Shown: in pieces, positions 49,417 through 61,200 of the stretch
How positions within the stretch are numbered: the first letter of the stretch is position 1
Layout of the letters: each line of letters starts with the position of its first letter
From: Hyaloscypha bicolor E
Lineage: Eukaryota; Ascomycota; Leotiomycetes; Helotiales; Hyaloscyphaceae
DNA: 64,000 nt
NCBI RefSeq assembly: GCF_002865645.1
Contig: NW_020194684.1
Location: 2,061,241-2,125,240 of the forward strand
Direction: 5' to 3'
The notes under the pieces: generated by a model
Told to the model about the DNA's origin: nothing
Seen by the model: the letters and a program-made list of their open reading frames with translations, nothing else
The model's database searches: none
Made by a program: the position numbers and the translations under genes

Positions 49417-50958
49417 AAGAAGAAGAAGAAGAAGAAGAAGAAGAAGAAGAAGAAGAAGAAGAAGAAGAAGAAGAGTAAGACCGCCGAAGAGGAGTCGGCC
49501 TCGACTCCATCGATGAGCGCTGCAGTGCCCGCCACTGCTTCAGCAACCGCACATACCGAAACCGAGCGCATTCTCGACGCCATCGGATCGAACGATGAGA
49601 TGACAGACTCGAGAGAAGATGCTGTCGATGACGAGCCGGATGGCGGGCGGGCGATGAAGCCGTACAATCCATTCCCGTCCAACCCCTACGGGATTTTATC
49701 CTCGGAGGTCTCCTCTGAGCGTGTCGCCCATCGCGCCACTCTCGGAGATTCGCAGCCAGTTAGACGACCTTCTGCAGAGCTGGAACCAAAGAAGAAGAAA
49801 GATGCACCTCCCGAGAAAGAGGCCAGTCCTCACACAGCAACGAAGCGGTCTACTCGGATCTCTGCTCCTGTACAGACTGGTTCGAAGCGTACAGCAAGAA
49901 GCGCAGGCGAAAGTTACCAGCACGCCACGCCCACACAGTCGGAGACAGCAGTCAGCGCTGGGAATTCCGCTGCAGGTGCAGTGGTGCAAGCTACGACCAC
50001 TTCGGCCGCGCCTGAATACGAGGAGGACACTGTGGAATCGATCCTTGCGCGGTCCGAGGAACGAGCTATGGCAGAGATGAAGACACTGGAGGAGGTGAAG
50101 ACCCTGGAAGAGTTGCAGGCCTTGGTCACTGCCGCCACCGAGGCCCCACCTATCGAAACGGCCGACCAGGGGACGATGGCCGTCGACTACGACTTGACTG
50201 CGGAGGTGCACGAGCTTCGAGAGAAGTTGATACAGCAGGCAAAGGAATTGAGGGGGATCAAATCGAGGCACGGCGAGGCGATGAAGAAGAAGGAGCAAGA
50301 GCTCAAGAGTGTTTACGAGGGGCAGTTTGAAGCAAGAGAAGCCAAACTCACGCAAATCAAGAACGAGCTTGCCTCTGGTGCGAAGAGGGAGAAGGATCTC
50401 GAGAAACAGAACAAGGAGCTCGAGAAAGAGAAGTCCAATGCCGAACAGCGATTCCAATCGGAACAAAGGTCAGGCAAAGAGCTCAGCGACCAGCTGTACG
50501 GGGCACACGAGAAGAACAACGAACTCATCGATGAACGAAATGATCTAAATGATCAGATTCTCCAAATTTGTGCGGAACTGGCCGAGTACAAGTCACACTT
50601 TCAACGTCGACAGGCCAATCCGACTGCTCCGCCCGCTCTCGATACCGAGAAGATGCAGACACTGGAGCGCCGTCTGGACTTGGCCAGGGACATCATCAAA
50701 GATATGAGAGAAGAGAAGGAGGAGATGCAGCGTCAACTTGACGAGGCCAGGGCCGCACCTGAGAAGCTCAAGACTCAACTTAGAAATGAGCACGAGAGCA
50801 ATCGGCGACTCCGTGAACAGATAGCCCGTGGTGGCGACTCTGGCAAGCAACACCACGGCGGCGGCATGGGGGGCGGCATGGGGGGCGACTGGGGAGGCCG
50901 CTGGAGAGGCGGCGGGGGGGTTGGCAATGGGGGAGACGGCTTCGCAAACTGGTGCTAG
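49348..50958 (+). CDS. Coiled-coil protein with an N-terminal polylysine run
   Basis: A single open frame of 536 residues from ATG 49,348 (MDSSFTKMLNQSN); a second ATG at 49,369 is also possible, while TTG 49,327 is not a likely start. Order: 29 consecutive Lys (residues about 14-42), an S/T/A-rich region with the short basic cluster EPKKKKDAPPEK, then a long coiled coil (about residues 225-500: LREKLIQQAKELRGIKSRHG, EKDLEKQNKELEKEKSNAEQ, TLERRLDLARDIIKDMREEK). It ends with a Gly-rich tail (GGGMGGGMGGDWGGRWRGGG) closing in FANWC. The Lys run may act in nuclear or nucleolar targeting. The Gly/Arg tail resembles RNA-binding RGG regions. No family recognised. The frame is undamaged, in contrast to its divergent partner. 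Confidence 0.75.
49387..49473 (+). repeat. Perfect (AAG)29 trinucleotide repeat in the coding frame
   Basis: 29 uninterrupted AAG codons, followed by AGT and one more AAG. A perfect run of this length implies recent slippage and probable length variation between strains. Confidence 0.98.
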
Positions 50959-51473
50959 CCCCTTCGAATGCAATTAGCGTCTCGACACTTTTCGTGATCT
51001 GGGCTTGACCTACAGCGTATCATCGCACGGATCTATGAATCCCAGCACTCTACGTGCATAACTCCCACGTTACGGTACCCAGAGTACAGCCCGCTCGAGG
51101 CTTACACATACAATGTGTGCGGCTTCAACGTCCGATCCACCAAGAGTGGCAGAGAGTCATGAACTTTGGTCTTGGAGGAGTGGGGTTGAGAGGATGAGTC
51201 GATAATAAAACCTCCTTTCGAAACCATCCTGATTCCTAATAAATGTGACAACTTGTTCGCACGTGAATGTTTGGGAATGTATGTATATGTGGAAGAGTTT
51301 GGATACTGCGGTTTTCGATATGTTGAGGTGAAGCTTGAGAGAGGTGAGGTTAAGAAAAGGTTTCATCTTAGCGCGGGCACGATTATCACCGATTAGTCAT
51401 GCGGTCTGGTAAAATCCTGTTTGTGGAATGCACTCGAGTTGACCTTACTTTATTAATAAATACTACTAGATTC
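50959..51473. other. Intergenic, no gene recognised
   Basis: 3' side of the coiled-coil gene. A minus frame of 69 codons (51,157-51,366) has no start context or family feature. Confidence 0.5.
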
Positions 51474-51851
51474 TTATGAATAAGCATGCAGTTGAATATT
51501 TGGAATCTTTATTTTTGTCTCTAATGGAAGCCACCGCTCGTCAAGACCAAGCACGGCCACACGTCGGTCTTTAGCCTCCAACCATAACGTATGCAAACCG
51601 GCACCCATACCCAGTCTACGGCGAAACCACCGCCACGCGCACGCCTCTGAACGTGAAAGGCAGTTGTAGCTACGTCGTTGCAATTCACTTCGATCGACGG
51701 CGTTTGGGGATCCGTGGTTTTTGGACGCATCTTGAGGACTTCGATTTCGCTGTTTTCTGGAGACTGGTGTCTTGATAGCCTTCCCTTGCTTGGCGGGACC
51801 AAGAAAATGAAGAGTAGCCCTTGCTCCCTCCTGGGCACTTTGTGAACACAA
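51474..51851 (-). CDS. Doubtful small ORF, 125 aa
   Basis: Open minus frame starting MCSQSAQEGARATLHFLGPA. The second half (EACAWRWFRRRLGMGAGLHTLWLEAKDRRVAVLGLD) looks somewhat protein-like, but an overlapping minus frame (51,521-51,838) is nearly as long. No family recognised. It may be a gene fragment or chance. Confidence 0.2.
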   Translation of the reverse strand: MCSQSAQEGARATLHFLGPAKQGKAIKTPVSRKQRNRSPQDASKNHGSPNAVDRSELQRRSYNCLSRSEACAWRWFRRRLGMGAGLHTLWLEAKDRRVAVLGLDERWLPLETKIKIPNIQLHAYS

Positions 51852-52128
51852 ATGCTATTAAATCACAGAGAAGAGTCGAATCACGAGGTTCAAATCACGG
51901 ATTCTAAAACAGGGCAAAGTAGAACACGAAAAATTGTTCTATTCAATTATAGGCACTTGGCCGGATATTGCTCATGGCAGTCACTTTCTAGAAGGTAGAG
52001 AACGGCGTCTCATGTGTACAAGGCAAATAGATGGTCAGGCCATAATGCAAGCGAGTGCTTCCTAGTCCATAAAGGATAGATCACAAGGACCTCTTCTCTC
52101 AAGGAGGGCGGATTTCGACTCACTGCGC
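51852..52128. promoter_or_regulatory. Upstream region of the NACHT gene, nothing else seen
   Basis: 277 bp without a supported gene, just ahead of the first ATG of the NACHT gene. A minus frame across 52,010-52,288 overlaps its first exon and is taken as a shadow. Confidence 0.35.
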
Positions 52129-54536
52129 ATGGCTTCCTCGGATACCCCGGAGAAAGGATTTCAATCGGTCGCGTTACACAGCATACCGGCACCCTACCGA
52201 ACAGCGATTTCGGATATTTCTGCCGAAAAGGCCGACACCTCCTCATCTCTCTGCACTCTATTTCATGCCCGCCTTGGTATAATGCCAATTTCTCTTTTGA
52301 GGATTGCTTAATTTAACCCTATCCATCATTGTTAGGTATACAAGAACGTGCTGTCAACTGGCAATCCATGATGAAGGGCTTCAAAAGCTTCAAAAAGGCA
52401 AGGGCCGCTGTCAAGAGTACCCTGGCCAAATTGCGTCTGGCCAAGAAGGCTGCGAACGAGAGCGAGCCCGGTCGATCACTCAACGTTCACACTGAAACCT
52501 CCAGTCAAGCTTCACACAAGCTGCCTCCAGCTCATGACCAGCAGCATCAATTCGAGTGTCCTGGTATAAGTAGTGATGCAGCGGATGGAGCCCCTCCTTC
52601 GACATCAAACTTGAAATTAACGTCTGAAGCAGCGAACTTACCGACAACGGCTTCGACACAAGAGGAAACGCCGCCTCCTGAACCTAAGCAAGCGCCGCCT
52701 ACAGAGCCTCTCAGCAACTCAGCCTTGGACTCCGCTAATGAGCAGCCCCCTATACCCCAGGGGCAGGACAAAAAGAAGCCAGCGATTGTCGTAGGAATAC
52801 TTTGGAAAAAAGCAGCAGATAAGCTAGACCCCAAGGATCGATAGGGGTTAGATGCCATACCAGCAAAGTCGGGCTCCAAGCTATCTGTTACTGGTGACAG
52901 TCTAACCGCCGAAGATGTGAGCAGTATTGTTTCGAGGGCCAACAGGTTGAAGGAAGAAGACACGAAGTGGACACCGGCAGGTTTCTCTTTCAATTCACCC
53001 CAGCTTTCGTTAACTGCTGGTTCTAGGTTATCAATAATATTGTCAGTGGAGCGTTGAAATCCAAGTCTCTCGGCGATGCTGTGGTGAAGTTTGACATTTT
53101 CAGGCTATGCAGCCCTGGGATGGTCAGTCGTATCTTTCGGCCTAGAAGTTGCCGCAAATGCCAAAGACGCCCGTAAATTCATTATAGTGAGTTCCCAAGC
53201 CATCACACATATTATGACAAGATACGCACGGTACGAAATCTTGTACACAGGGCCGCCGACAGATGAAGAGTTTGAGGATCTCATTACGGACGTTTATGAG
53301 GCGATCCTGTTCTATTCGATTGAAATAAACGACTATCTGAAACAATGCGCAGAAGGTACGTTCTGCTTTGGGTGACGCCTACTTTATTGAGTAATTCTGG
53401 GCGACTCAGAGCGTGCTGGACGAGCAGTCCTGAGTCTTGATGGACGCACCATTTCGGACATAAAGAAGACCATCGATTCTGCAGATGAAAGGGCTCAATA
53501 TTCGGTAGGATCATTTAATTCATATACATACTTCGAAACTCACACATATATATTAACCATTCCTTACCAGCTGAAAACTGTCGAAGGCAAATGTGACCAG
53601 GAAAGCTTGGCCCAGATTTTGCAGAAGATTGATAGCGGTATAAATCCTGTCTATCACCTCACAAAACGTTTGCTTCGCATACTGAGGTAAGAGACTAGCT
53701 AATCCTTAAGAAATTTCAGATGGTGATTGCTACTCTTACAGTGAAGATAATTCCATGACCCTTGGCTGGCTCCCCGGCAACGAAAGTGGAGACCAAAATC
53801 ATATTGACATCCAGAACAAGATCTCGCATCTTCAAAACCCGGGAGAATGGTTGAGGAAACTGGACAAGTTCAAGGAATGGCGGAATTCCAAAGTTTCCTG
53901 TGGCATTTGGCTGAAAGGAGCGCTTGAACAGGTAAAACTGTACTAACTTCTACTGTGATTGTTCACATTACTCATCTTTATGGCAAAACGAAACCAGGAG
54001 CATTCGCGTACTACTACTGTTCTGGCACGAACACAAGTACGAAGTCAAACCGCATTCTCGGGAGTTTCCTACGGCAATTGGCATCCACTACTGACGGTTT
54101 AGAGATCTTGAAGAAGTGGACGGAGAAGTACGATAAACATGAACTCACTAACCAACACATTGGATCTCTACTCTCTGAGATGATCAAGCTTAACAGCAGC
54201 GGCGCTCAGACTACAATCATCATCGACGCGCCAGACGAGATCGACAGCTCAAGCTTTTCTGAAGTGGTAGAAGTGCTTGAAACCCCTATAAATGGAGGTT
54301 TCGGCCTTGTGAAGGTTTCCCTTTCAAGCATACAAGATTACTATATTGAGTCAGCTCTGAGTTCTTGGGCCAGGATCGGGGTCAATGGGGAACTGACCGC
54401 ACCGGATATGCAGGCTTACATCGACATTGAAGTTCACAAGAAGCTACTTCACGTGCACATCGATGACGAATCCGTCCGTGAGGTTCTCGAAAAGGATGTG
54501 AATCAGTTTCTCAAAGAACAAGCAAGGGGAATGTAG
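52129..54536 (+). pseudogene. NWD/NACHT-type STAND (NLR-like) protein, multiply damaged
   Basis: Plausible exons: 52,129-52,276, 52,336-53,355, 53,410-53,504, 53,571-53,637 and 53,720 onward; introns of 59, 54, 66 and 82 nt have GT/AG ends and keep phase. Domains: a basic start with a P/S/E-rich linker; an N-terminal NACHT-associated domain (ILWKKAADKLDPKDR, then GYAALGWSVVSFGLEVAANA, as in PF17100); then NACHT with WRNSKVSCGIWLKG before the P-loop, FAYYYC, and Walker B TTIIIDAPDEID. Lesions: TAG at 52,842 after DPKDR (CAG expected); a one-base gain in a T run near 53,096; a one-base loss near 53,926 inside Walker A (GALE in one frame, TGKTVLTS in another). It ends soon after NACHT at 54,536, with no WD40, TPR or ankyrin part. 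Intact relatives trigger fungal non-self recognition and cell death. Confidence 0.8.
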
Positions 54537-54923
54537 GTACCGCACGTTTTATGGCCTCTTTCTATCTAGCGCCGTTCAATACGCAGCATGCAGGTTATTC
54601 CATTATATTCTTTTCTTTTTTTTTCTTTTCGCGGGAGCCTGATTCAACGTCAGTCCAAATGTGGGGTCGACAACGAGGTGGAGTTCTGAGGGAGTGAATC
54701 ACGTGATCAATATCGTGCTTCTACCTCAGAGGATTGCGTCGAACTCTCGAATCTTTTTAAAACAGAATCTGGACGACATCTTCATGTCCTCCAACTGCAG
54801 CAACTTGGAGCGCATTATCACGGGTCTTGCCAATATATTGGAAAATTTACACTCAGAATCAACTTTATTACTCAGACTTAAATACACACAACTTCTAGAG
54901 ATGACGATAGAGATACAGCGTAC
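54537..54923. other. Gap between NACHT remnant and GH95 gene
   Basis: It contains a pyrimidine run (54,606-54,629) and a short plus frame (54,661-54,927) with no family feature. The 3' UTR of the GH95 gene should lie in its right part. Confidence 0.45.
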
Positions 54924-57383
54924 TTAGAGAGTGATCTGATAAGTCTGTCCGGCTACTGTATTAAAGGGCGTAGTGTATGCCGCGCCGTTGACTTTGAAGC
55001 TGATGCCACCTGCAACCCCCAAGGCTAAAGTCCCCCCTCGACTGGACTTGATCGTGGCACTAGAGAACGCATTGTTACTCCATGCCACGTCGACGGCGAA
55101 GCCGCCTCGTGCTACCAACCCCGTGACGCTTCCGGTCGGAAGCGTTGTAGTCGGAAGCGACGGCGCAAGATGGACAACACCTGCGTGGCTTTGAAGTAGC
55201 ATCTCACAAACGGCGCCTACAATGCCGAGATTGCCGTCAATCTGGAACACTCCACCGTTGAGGTCGAACAGGTTAGACGAGATGTAGTTTGTAAGGAGAT
55301 TGGTGATGGAACTGGCAGCAAGATCGCCTTGGAATAAACGGGCGTAAATAGCGACCGCCCAGACTCGCGACCATCCCATGTTACCGCCGCCAGAGCTTAA
55401 GCGGTGGTTGAGGGAACCGAGCGCAGCGTTAGCAAGTGTCTGGTTCAGGAGGGGACTGATTTGTGCTCCGGGGTACACGGCGAGGAGATGCGAAAGGTGG
55501 CGATGCCCTGGCTCATTTTCCGTGAACTCTTTCGACCACTCAAGGATGTAACCTGTTGTGCCGATGTTTGGAGGTTCGATCTTGGAGAGATATTGTTGGG
55601 CTTTTGCCACTCCGGCCGTGCTACCTGTCGCCTGAGAGAGTTCGATGAAGCCTTTAAAGAGTTCGTACAGGACCTGGCGATCATGGGCAGTGCCTTGATC
55701 GATCCCAACCACTGAGCCGTTGCTGGGGTATCCATTCGGCACGAGGTATGCATTCTCTGGGGATGCTCCGTAGCTCGTGACATAATAGCCGCGGTCGTTG
55801 AGAATGAGGAAGTCGTAGAAGAATGACAGCGAGTCGCTCAAAATTGGTAGTGCAATGTTGGTGGCGAAAGTATTGTTTCCAGAGAATCGGTAATGCTCAA
55901 TCAGATGGAGACTGACCCAAGCTCCTCCCATGGTGTTCGCAGACCAGTATGTATTAGAGTCAACTGGTGCACAGTCTCCCCAGATATCAGCATTGTGATG
56001 GCATACCCAGCCGTTTGCTCCATACATGGATTTCGCAACACCCTGACCACGCGTCTGCATGCTCTTCATGAAATCGAACAGTGGTAGATGAGTCTCGGGA
56101 AGGTTTGTTACTTCTGCTGGCCAGTAGTTCATCTCGAGGTTGATGTTGAGCGTGTACTTAGAGCTCCAAGAAGGATAGAATTGATCGTTCCAAACACCCT
56201 GGAGATTAGCGGGCAAACTTCCAGGTCTCGACGAAGATATCAGTGCGAATCTGCCATAGTTGTACAAGAGAGTAAGGAGTTCGGGATCTGTTGAGAGGTG
56301 GTTATTCTTCTTCCAATTGGCCACGCGTGCACGCGTTTCAACTTCTCCATTGCTCCCAGAATTGCCCAAGTCAAGCACTACACGGCTTGCCAAGGCGCTG
56401 TAGTCGGTGATGGCTTGTTGGTAGAAGGAGTTCCATCCAGCAGTTACGGCTGCGTTGAGCTTGTTGTCAATGACAGCTTCCCAAGTGGCTGGCGAAGAAT
56501 ATCTGAAAGCTCCCTCTCCATCGAAGTATACCTGGACATCTGTAGCCCCATTCACGACGAGCGAGGTGCCATCCGAGCTTGCAGTTACGGTTCCTATGGT
56601 TGTGTTAGATATGCTTTATTCTTTATTTTCATATTTGGTAGTCGGTAAGATTGCCTCTAACTCACCTGTCTGCGTCACAAGCTTTAGCTTAGCAGTGAAT
56701 TCCAAAGTTTTGTCCAACGTCCCGCCTCCTCTTAGCGTGATCGTGCGAGTGGAAGCATTTGCATTGACGGACCTTAGCGCCTGACCACGAGTAAAAGAAA
56801 GAGTAAAATTCAAGCTGCCTGTGGAGTTCGCTTGATACCTGAATCCCAGAGCGTCCATGGGGTTGTTTGCAATTGCTTGTCGTGTATATTGTACGCTCCC
56901 AATGCTGTAGGTTACGGTATTTACGCTGGTAAGAAGGTCAAGGGATCGGTTGTAGTTTTGGGCCAGAGAAGCGTTATGGCCAAAGTCGACGAACATGGTG
57001 CTTGCCGGTTGAAAGCATTGCTCCCAAGTCGGATTACCTGTCATGTTAGAATTCCATAAATTATCAGCGGCCTTAAGGTCTCCTCCCTCGAGCGTCTTTA
57101 CGACGGTAGGAAATGCCGGGAGTGCAGTTGAGCTAACGCGGTCTCGGAAACCTCCGCTCCAGAAAGAGTCCTCGTTGAGCGCAATTTGCTCCTTGGAAAT
57201 CGATCCATAGACGTTGGCACCCAGCCGTCCGTTTCCGATAGGCAATCCTTCATTGAAGATACCGGCTGGTGTCTTGTACCACAGTAGTGTGGAAGCAAAA
57301 GTCTTGGCCGAGGCATATTCGACAAAACAAAGAAGGAGCAGTGATGCCGCTGCTGCTGCTCGCAAAAAGATTCTTGCATCCAT
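54924..57383 (-). CDS. Secreted glycoside hydrolase family 95, alpha-L-fucosidase
   Basis: Inverting GH95 enzymes hydrolyse terminal alpha-L-fucose (mainly alpha-1,2) from glycans and plant xyloglucan. Two exons, 57,383-56,666 and 56,593-54,924, with a 72-nt intron (gtgagt, branch ctaac, catag), give 795 residues, the normal length. Residues 1-26 form a signal peptide (MDARIFLRAAAAASLLLLCF to ASA before KTFAS). The N-terminal domain (LWYKTPAGIFNEGLPIGNGR and NEDSFWSGG) is typical. Catalytic motifs are kept: NINLEMNYWPAE (Asn near 389 and 391), SPENAY (Glu near 519) and FQIDGNLG (Asp near 691), matching N421, N423, E566 and D766 of bifidobacterial AfcA. Many N-glycosylation sites fit secretion. 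No lesion was seen, so it is probably active. Confidence 0.95.
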
Positions 57384-57844
57384 TTCGAAAAGAGAGCTGC
57401 TGAGAGTATCTCACCCGCAACGTGCAAAGCGCAAACGTGGAAGATTTCGAGCTCTTTATATCAGAAATAGGCTAAGATTACTAGGTCAAAAATTATCATT
57501 TCCGTGCCGCCTGGTGAATCCCCTGAAAGCACGCGGCTCACAAACTGCGGGGGACTAGCTCCCCTTCATTGACTACTCCATGGAAGAATGGCCACACTCC
57601 ACAGTAGCAAACCATTTCATTTCGGAGAAATGACCGCATAGAACATCGTCAATGCGGATCAAAGAGCAGTTGCCGAGCAGTTGCCGGCAGCCAACAATTA
57701 CTCGTAAAGGGACTAAGAGGGTACAGAGCTAGGGAAGTGTCGGGTATCTCCACCACTATCAATCCTGGAACTGTTACCCGAAAAGCTTAAGCGAACCTAC
57801 CCGACATTCCCCTAGATCGTCGTGAAAAACTAAAACGACTCCCC
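57384..57844. promoter_or_regulatory. Upstream region of the GH95 gene
   Basis: 461 bp between the GH95 start and the first LTR-like repeat. On the minus strand a TATA-like tatataaagag occurs about 70-80 bp upstream of the ATG (near 57,455). Confidence 0.45.
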
Positions 57845-58025
57845 TGTGACGGCAGGATCGAGGCAATGGCCAGGGCTCAAAGATCCAAGAATCTCGTGTA
57901 TTAAAAATACTAAGCTAAAGAGAAGAAGGAGAGAGAGAGGGAGAAAGAAGAAGAAAAGCTAGCTTGACAGGTAAAACCAGCTAAGTAATAGCTAACCCCA
58001 CGTGACCCCAGCTAGTACCGTCACA
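57845..58025 (-). repeat. Solo LTR-like repeat, TGTGACGG ... CCGTCACA
   Basis: 181 bp with inverted ends TGTGACGG/CCGTCACA. The first 75 bp match the LTR at 58,050 (aatggccagggctcaaagat against aatggtcgaaggctcaaagt, then aagaatctc and aatactaagct). The middle holds a GA-rich run (agagagagagggagaaag). Probably a solo LTR of the same or a related family. Confidence 0.65.
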
Positions 58026-58049
58026 CCCCCTACCCCTCCCCTGCCCGGG

Positions 58050-58254
58050 TGTGACGGCGGGATCAATGCAATGGTCGAAGGCTCAAAGTTCAAAGAATCT
58101 CATGTATTAGAAAATACTAAGCTATAGAACAAAGTAGGGAGGATGCCTTGACCTTTAGTATTATTCCGTCCAAGCAATTCTGGCTTAGCTTCGTTTTATA
58201 CCTATTTCCGATATCCTGTCCTTGGCAGATTATGCCCTTACGCCAGCCGTTACA
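58050..58254 (-). repeat. 3' LTR of the right-hand Gypsy element
   Basis: 205 bp beginning TGTGACGG and ending CGTTACA, so on the minus strand TGTAACGG...CCGTCACA, canonical TG...CA. It lies directly beside a polypurine tract. The partner LTR should lie past the window end. Confidence 0.75.
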
Positions 58255-58258
58255 TTTA

Positions 58259-58273
58259 CCCCCCCCCCCCCCC
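58259..58273 (-). other. Polypurine tract of the right-hand Gypsy
   Basis: 15 consecutive C on the plus strand, i.e. 15 G on the minus strand, 4 bp before the 3' LTR start TGTAACGG. This is where plus-strand DNA synthesis starts in LTR retrotransposons. RIP has not broken the run, as it has no CpA inside. Confidence 0.75.
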
Positions 58274-61200
58274 AAAGAGAAGTCTAAATACCCTCATTTA
58301 GGGAATTATTTAGCCATAGTACAGAAAAGAAAAAAAAGAGGAAATAATAGCCATTAACCCCATTCTGTCTAATTCCTATAGCTTACTTATAATTAAAGTA
58401 TAGTCTTGACTTCGCCAGAATAACCCAGTTCCTAGTATATTCCGGCTAGTCCTTAGTATCTATTACTCGTATTATGCCTATACCCATATTAATAATATAG
58501 TCTGGAAGTATTATATAGGCTATAGCTAATATTAGGACTATTATTATCAGGCAGTCTTTGAATAGGAGTAGTAGATTAAGTCTATCTATTAATATAGGCT
58601 TTAATATAATAGCTTGCTTGCCTTTTTTCTTAGTTAGGGTAGTAATATTTGGCTTAATTATACTATTTCTAAGCTACTTAATTAACTTCTGGGTCTTCTT
58701 AAGCTTAATATATATATTCTTAAGTTATCTCTCTATAATAGAGACTTATATATTAAGGGCGGCTATTTGAACTACTTTATTATTAAATTCCTGGGCCTTG
58801 AGCTATATGGTTTTAGTCTTATAAGAGCTTTTAAGAGGTTTTCCGACTTCCTAAACGGTATTATATACTAATTTATTAATATTTATAGGATATTACTTCT
58901 TTAATTTAGTCTTTAGGATTATTTACTAGCTCTTGGTTTTAGACTAGTACTTTATATAATAACTACTACTTAGTATTATATGTCTTCTAGTTATAATAGG
59001 TATTTTAATACTAGTTTAGTTATCTTTATTATAGTTAAAGTTTCCTTTATTATTAGAAGTCTTTCCGTTCTTAATCTTTTTATTATTAGAATTCTTACTA
59101 TTATCTAATACCTTATATTTCTTAAATAAGCTAGCCTTATTCTTTTTAATCTTTTTAGTATTTGGCTTTATAAGATTAATAAGGAAGTTCTTATTAATAT
59201 TATCTATTTCGCCTATTAGATTATTAGACTTATTATTACTAGTAACTAAAACCTCTATTTTATTATTCTTAGAATATTTTACTAAGATATTTTTTATAGT
59301 AATTTCAGATATATTCTTAAGAGTAATATAGGCTATATTTTATATATTAATCTATTTTTGGGTAAGAGAATTACTATTTTCGTCTATAAAAGTAGTTTAG
59401 CTAGTAGTTATATTAATAATAATAATAGCTACTAAACTTAAGATATTATTACTATTATTTAAGTTATTTAGGATCTAGTAAATAGCCTTATTTAGTCCGG
59501 CTATAAATAATATATTACCGGGATTTCTTATTTATTTTGTTTTTATTAATAGTTCTATTAAGGCAGTAATAGTAATATAAATAGTTAAGATTATAAAGAT
59601 TAAAATAATTAGAAAGGTTTCCCTCGATTTTTAATAATATTTCGAACTAATATAGATAAGTATTTATCTTTAGCTTAGCTTTAAGAATTTACTTTTTTTT
59701 TTATAATTTGCCTAGATAGTAAAATATAATCTAGTATAATAAAGGAAAGTATTTTACCCAGATTTCTAGAAAAGAAAATAAGTACTAATATAATAAAATA
59801 AAGGAAATATACTAGGATTTAGATAAAACCCGGAAAATGTCTAGGTTTTTCTTCTTTTTCTCTAGTTATAAAGGCCTTATTATTAAGGTTTATTATTATC
59901 TGAATAGTTTTTATTAAACTTATTCTTTTTAGTATATTAAATTCATTTATTTAGCTAGATAAGAGATTTTGCTTTACTAGAGTTCTACTCTTGAAATTTA
60001 TATAATTTAAATACTAAGTTCTTAAAGTTTAATATAAAATACTATTTATTATTTATATTTTATTTTTTCTATTTAACTTTATAATAAAGCTTACTATAAA
60101 ATACCTTAAAAGAAAGAATCTTTTCGACTTTCTATTTGAGTTTACTATTAACTTTAGTAAATTAGGCTCTTTATTAATCTAGCTAGATAGTAAATTAATA
60201 GAATTCTTATAAAGTCTATTTATATAAAAAATTAGCTAAATCCTATATAATAGAAGAAGATCTAATTAATATAAATAACCGACTATTTTATTAATCTTAA
60301 ATAGTCTAGTAAGGAAATAATCTAATTTATTAGATAAATAGTTCGTTTTCTATATCTTTTTAATTATATAAATTATATTTTCTAGACTAAAGTCTAGTTC
60401 TTGCTATTTCTTATTAGCTTACTTAGCTTAATACTCCTAAGCTATTACTATATATTCTCGGGTATAATTAATAGTAGTATTAATTCTCTTAGCCTATTAT
60501 TATACTTCTTTCTAATTAAGTTTCTTTTTTAGTATTTTGAATTCTATTATTAGTAGTATCTAGTTAAAGTTTAGCCTGGGTTTATATTTATAGTTAATTA
60601 TTAAGGGAAATAAGCCAGTTAATTTATATAGGCAGGCGGTACCTATAGTATTAAGTACTAGAAGTAAATCTGCCTAATTATTCTAGAAGTAATTAATAAA
60701 GAAGCAAAGTTAGATATTAATAATCTAGTTAATAATTTCTGTTTATTTATTAGTTTGGGTATATTCTATAATTAAGAGCTTTAGCTTAGTTCTAATTAAT
60801 CTTAATAGTTTATTTATAAAATTTAAAATAAACTAGGGTCTTTAGTTACTTATAATAATAAGAAAAGAATCTCGGAATTACTAGATATAGTAGTAAAACA
60901 GGCTAGTAGTAGTTCTAGCTATAGTATTTTTAGTTATTAATAGGCTTATATATTATTTAAATAATTAATTAACTATAATAAATATATTATTATATTCTTT
61001 ACTTATAGAACCAGAAATATAGAAGTCTATAAATAAATTGTCTTATATTCTTAAGAAAACTAGTAATAAATATAATAGGCCTAGTATTTTATTTCTTAGC
61101 TTATAAGATCTTTAATATTTATAGTAATTTATTATAAAGTAATTAATATCTATAGAGAGAATAAGCTACTAGTAAAGTTTCCGAATTAGAATTTTTGTCT

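Noticed and set aside
49361..49682. Minus frames with long Ser or Phe runs
   Set aside because: They are the reverse strand of the (AAG)29 repeat in the coiled-coil gene.
54973..57558. Several plus-strand ORFs over the GH95 gene
   Set aside because: Antisense shadows of a confidently identified gene.
37430..58300. tRNA or rRNA genes in the gene island
   Set aside because: I found no cloverleaf with A and B boxes and no rRNA-like stretch by reading; a tRNA scan would settle it.
58558..58770. 70-codon hydrophobic ORF
   Set aside because: It lies inside the RIP-degraded minus-strand Gypsy; the hydrophobic composition follows from T-rich sequence.
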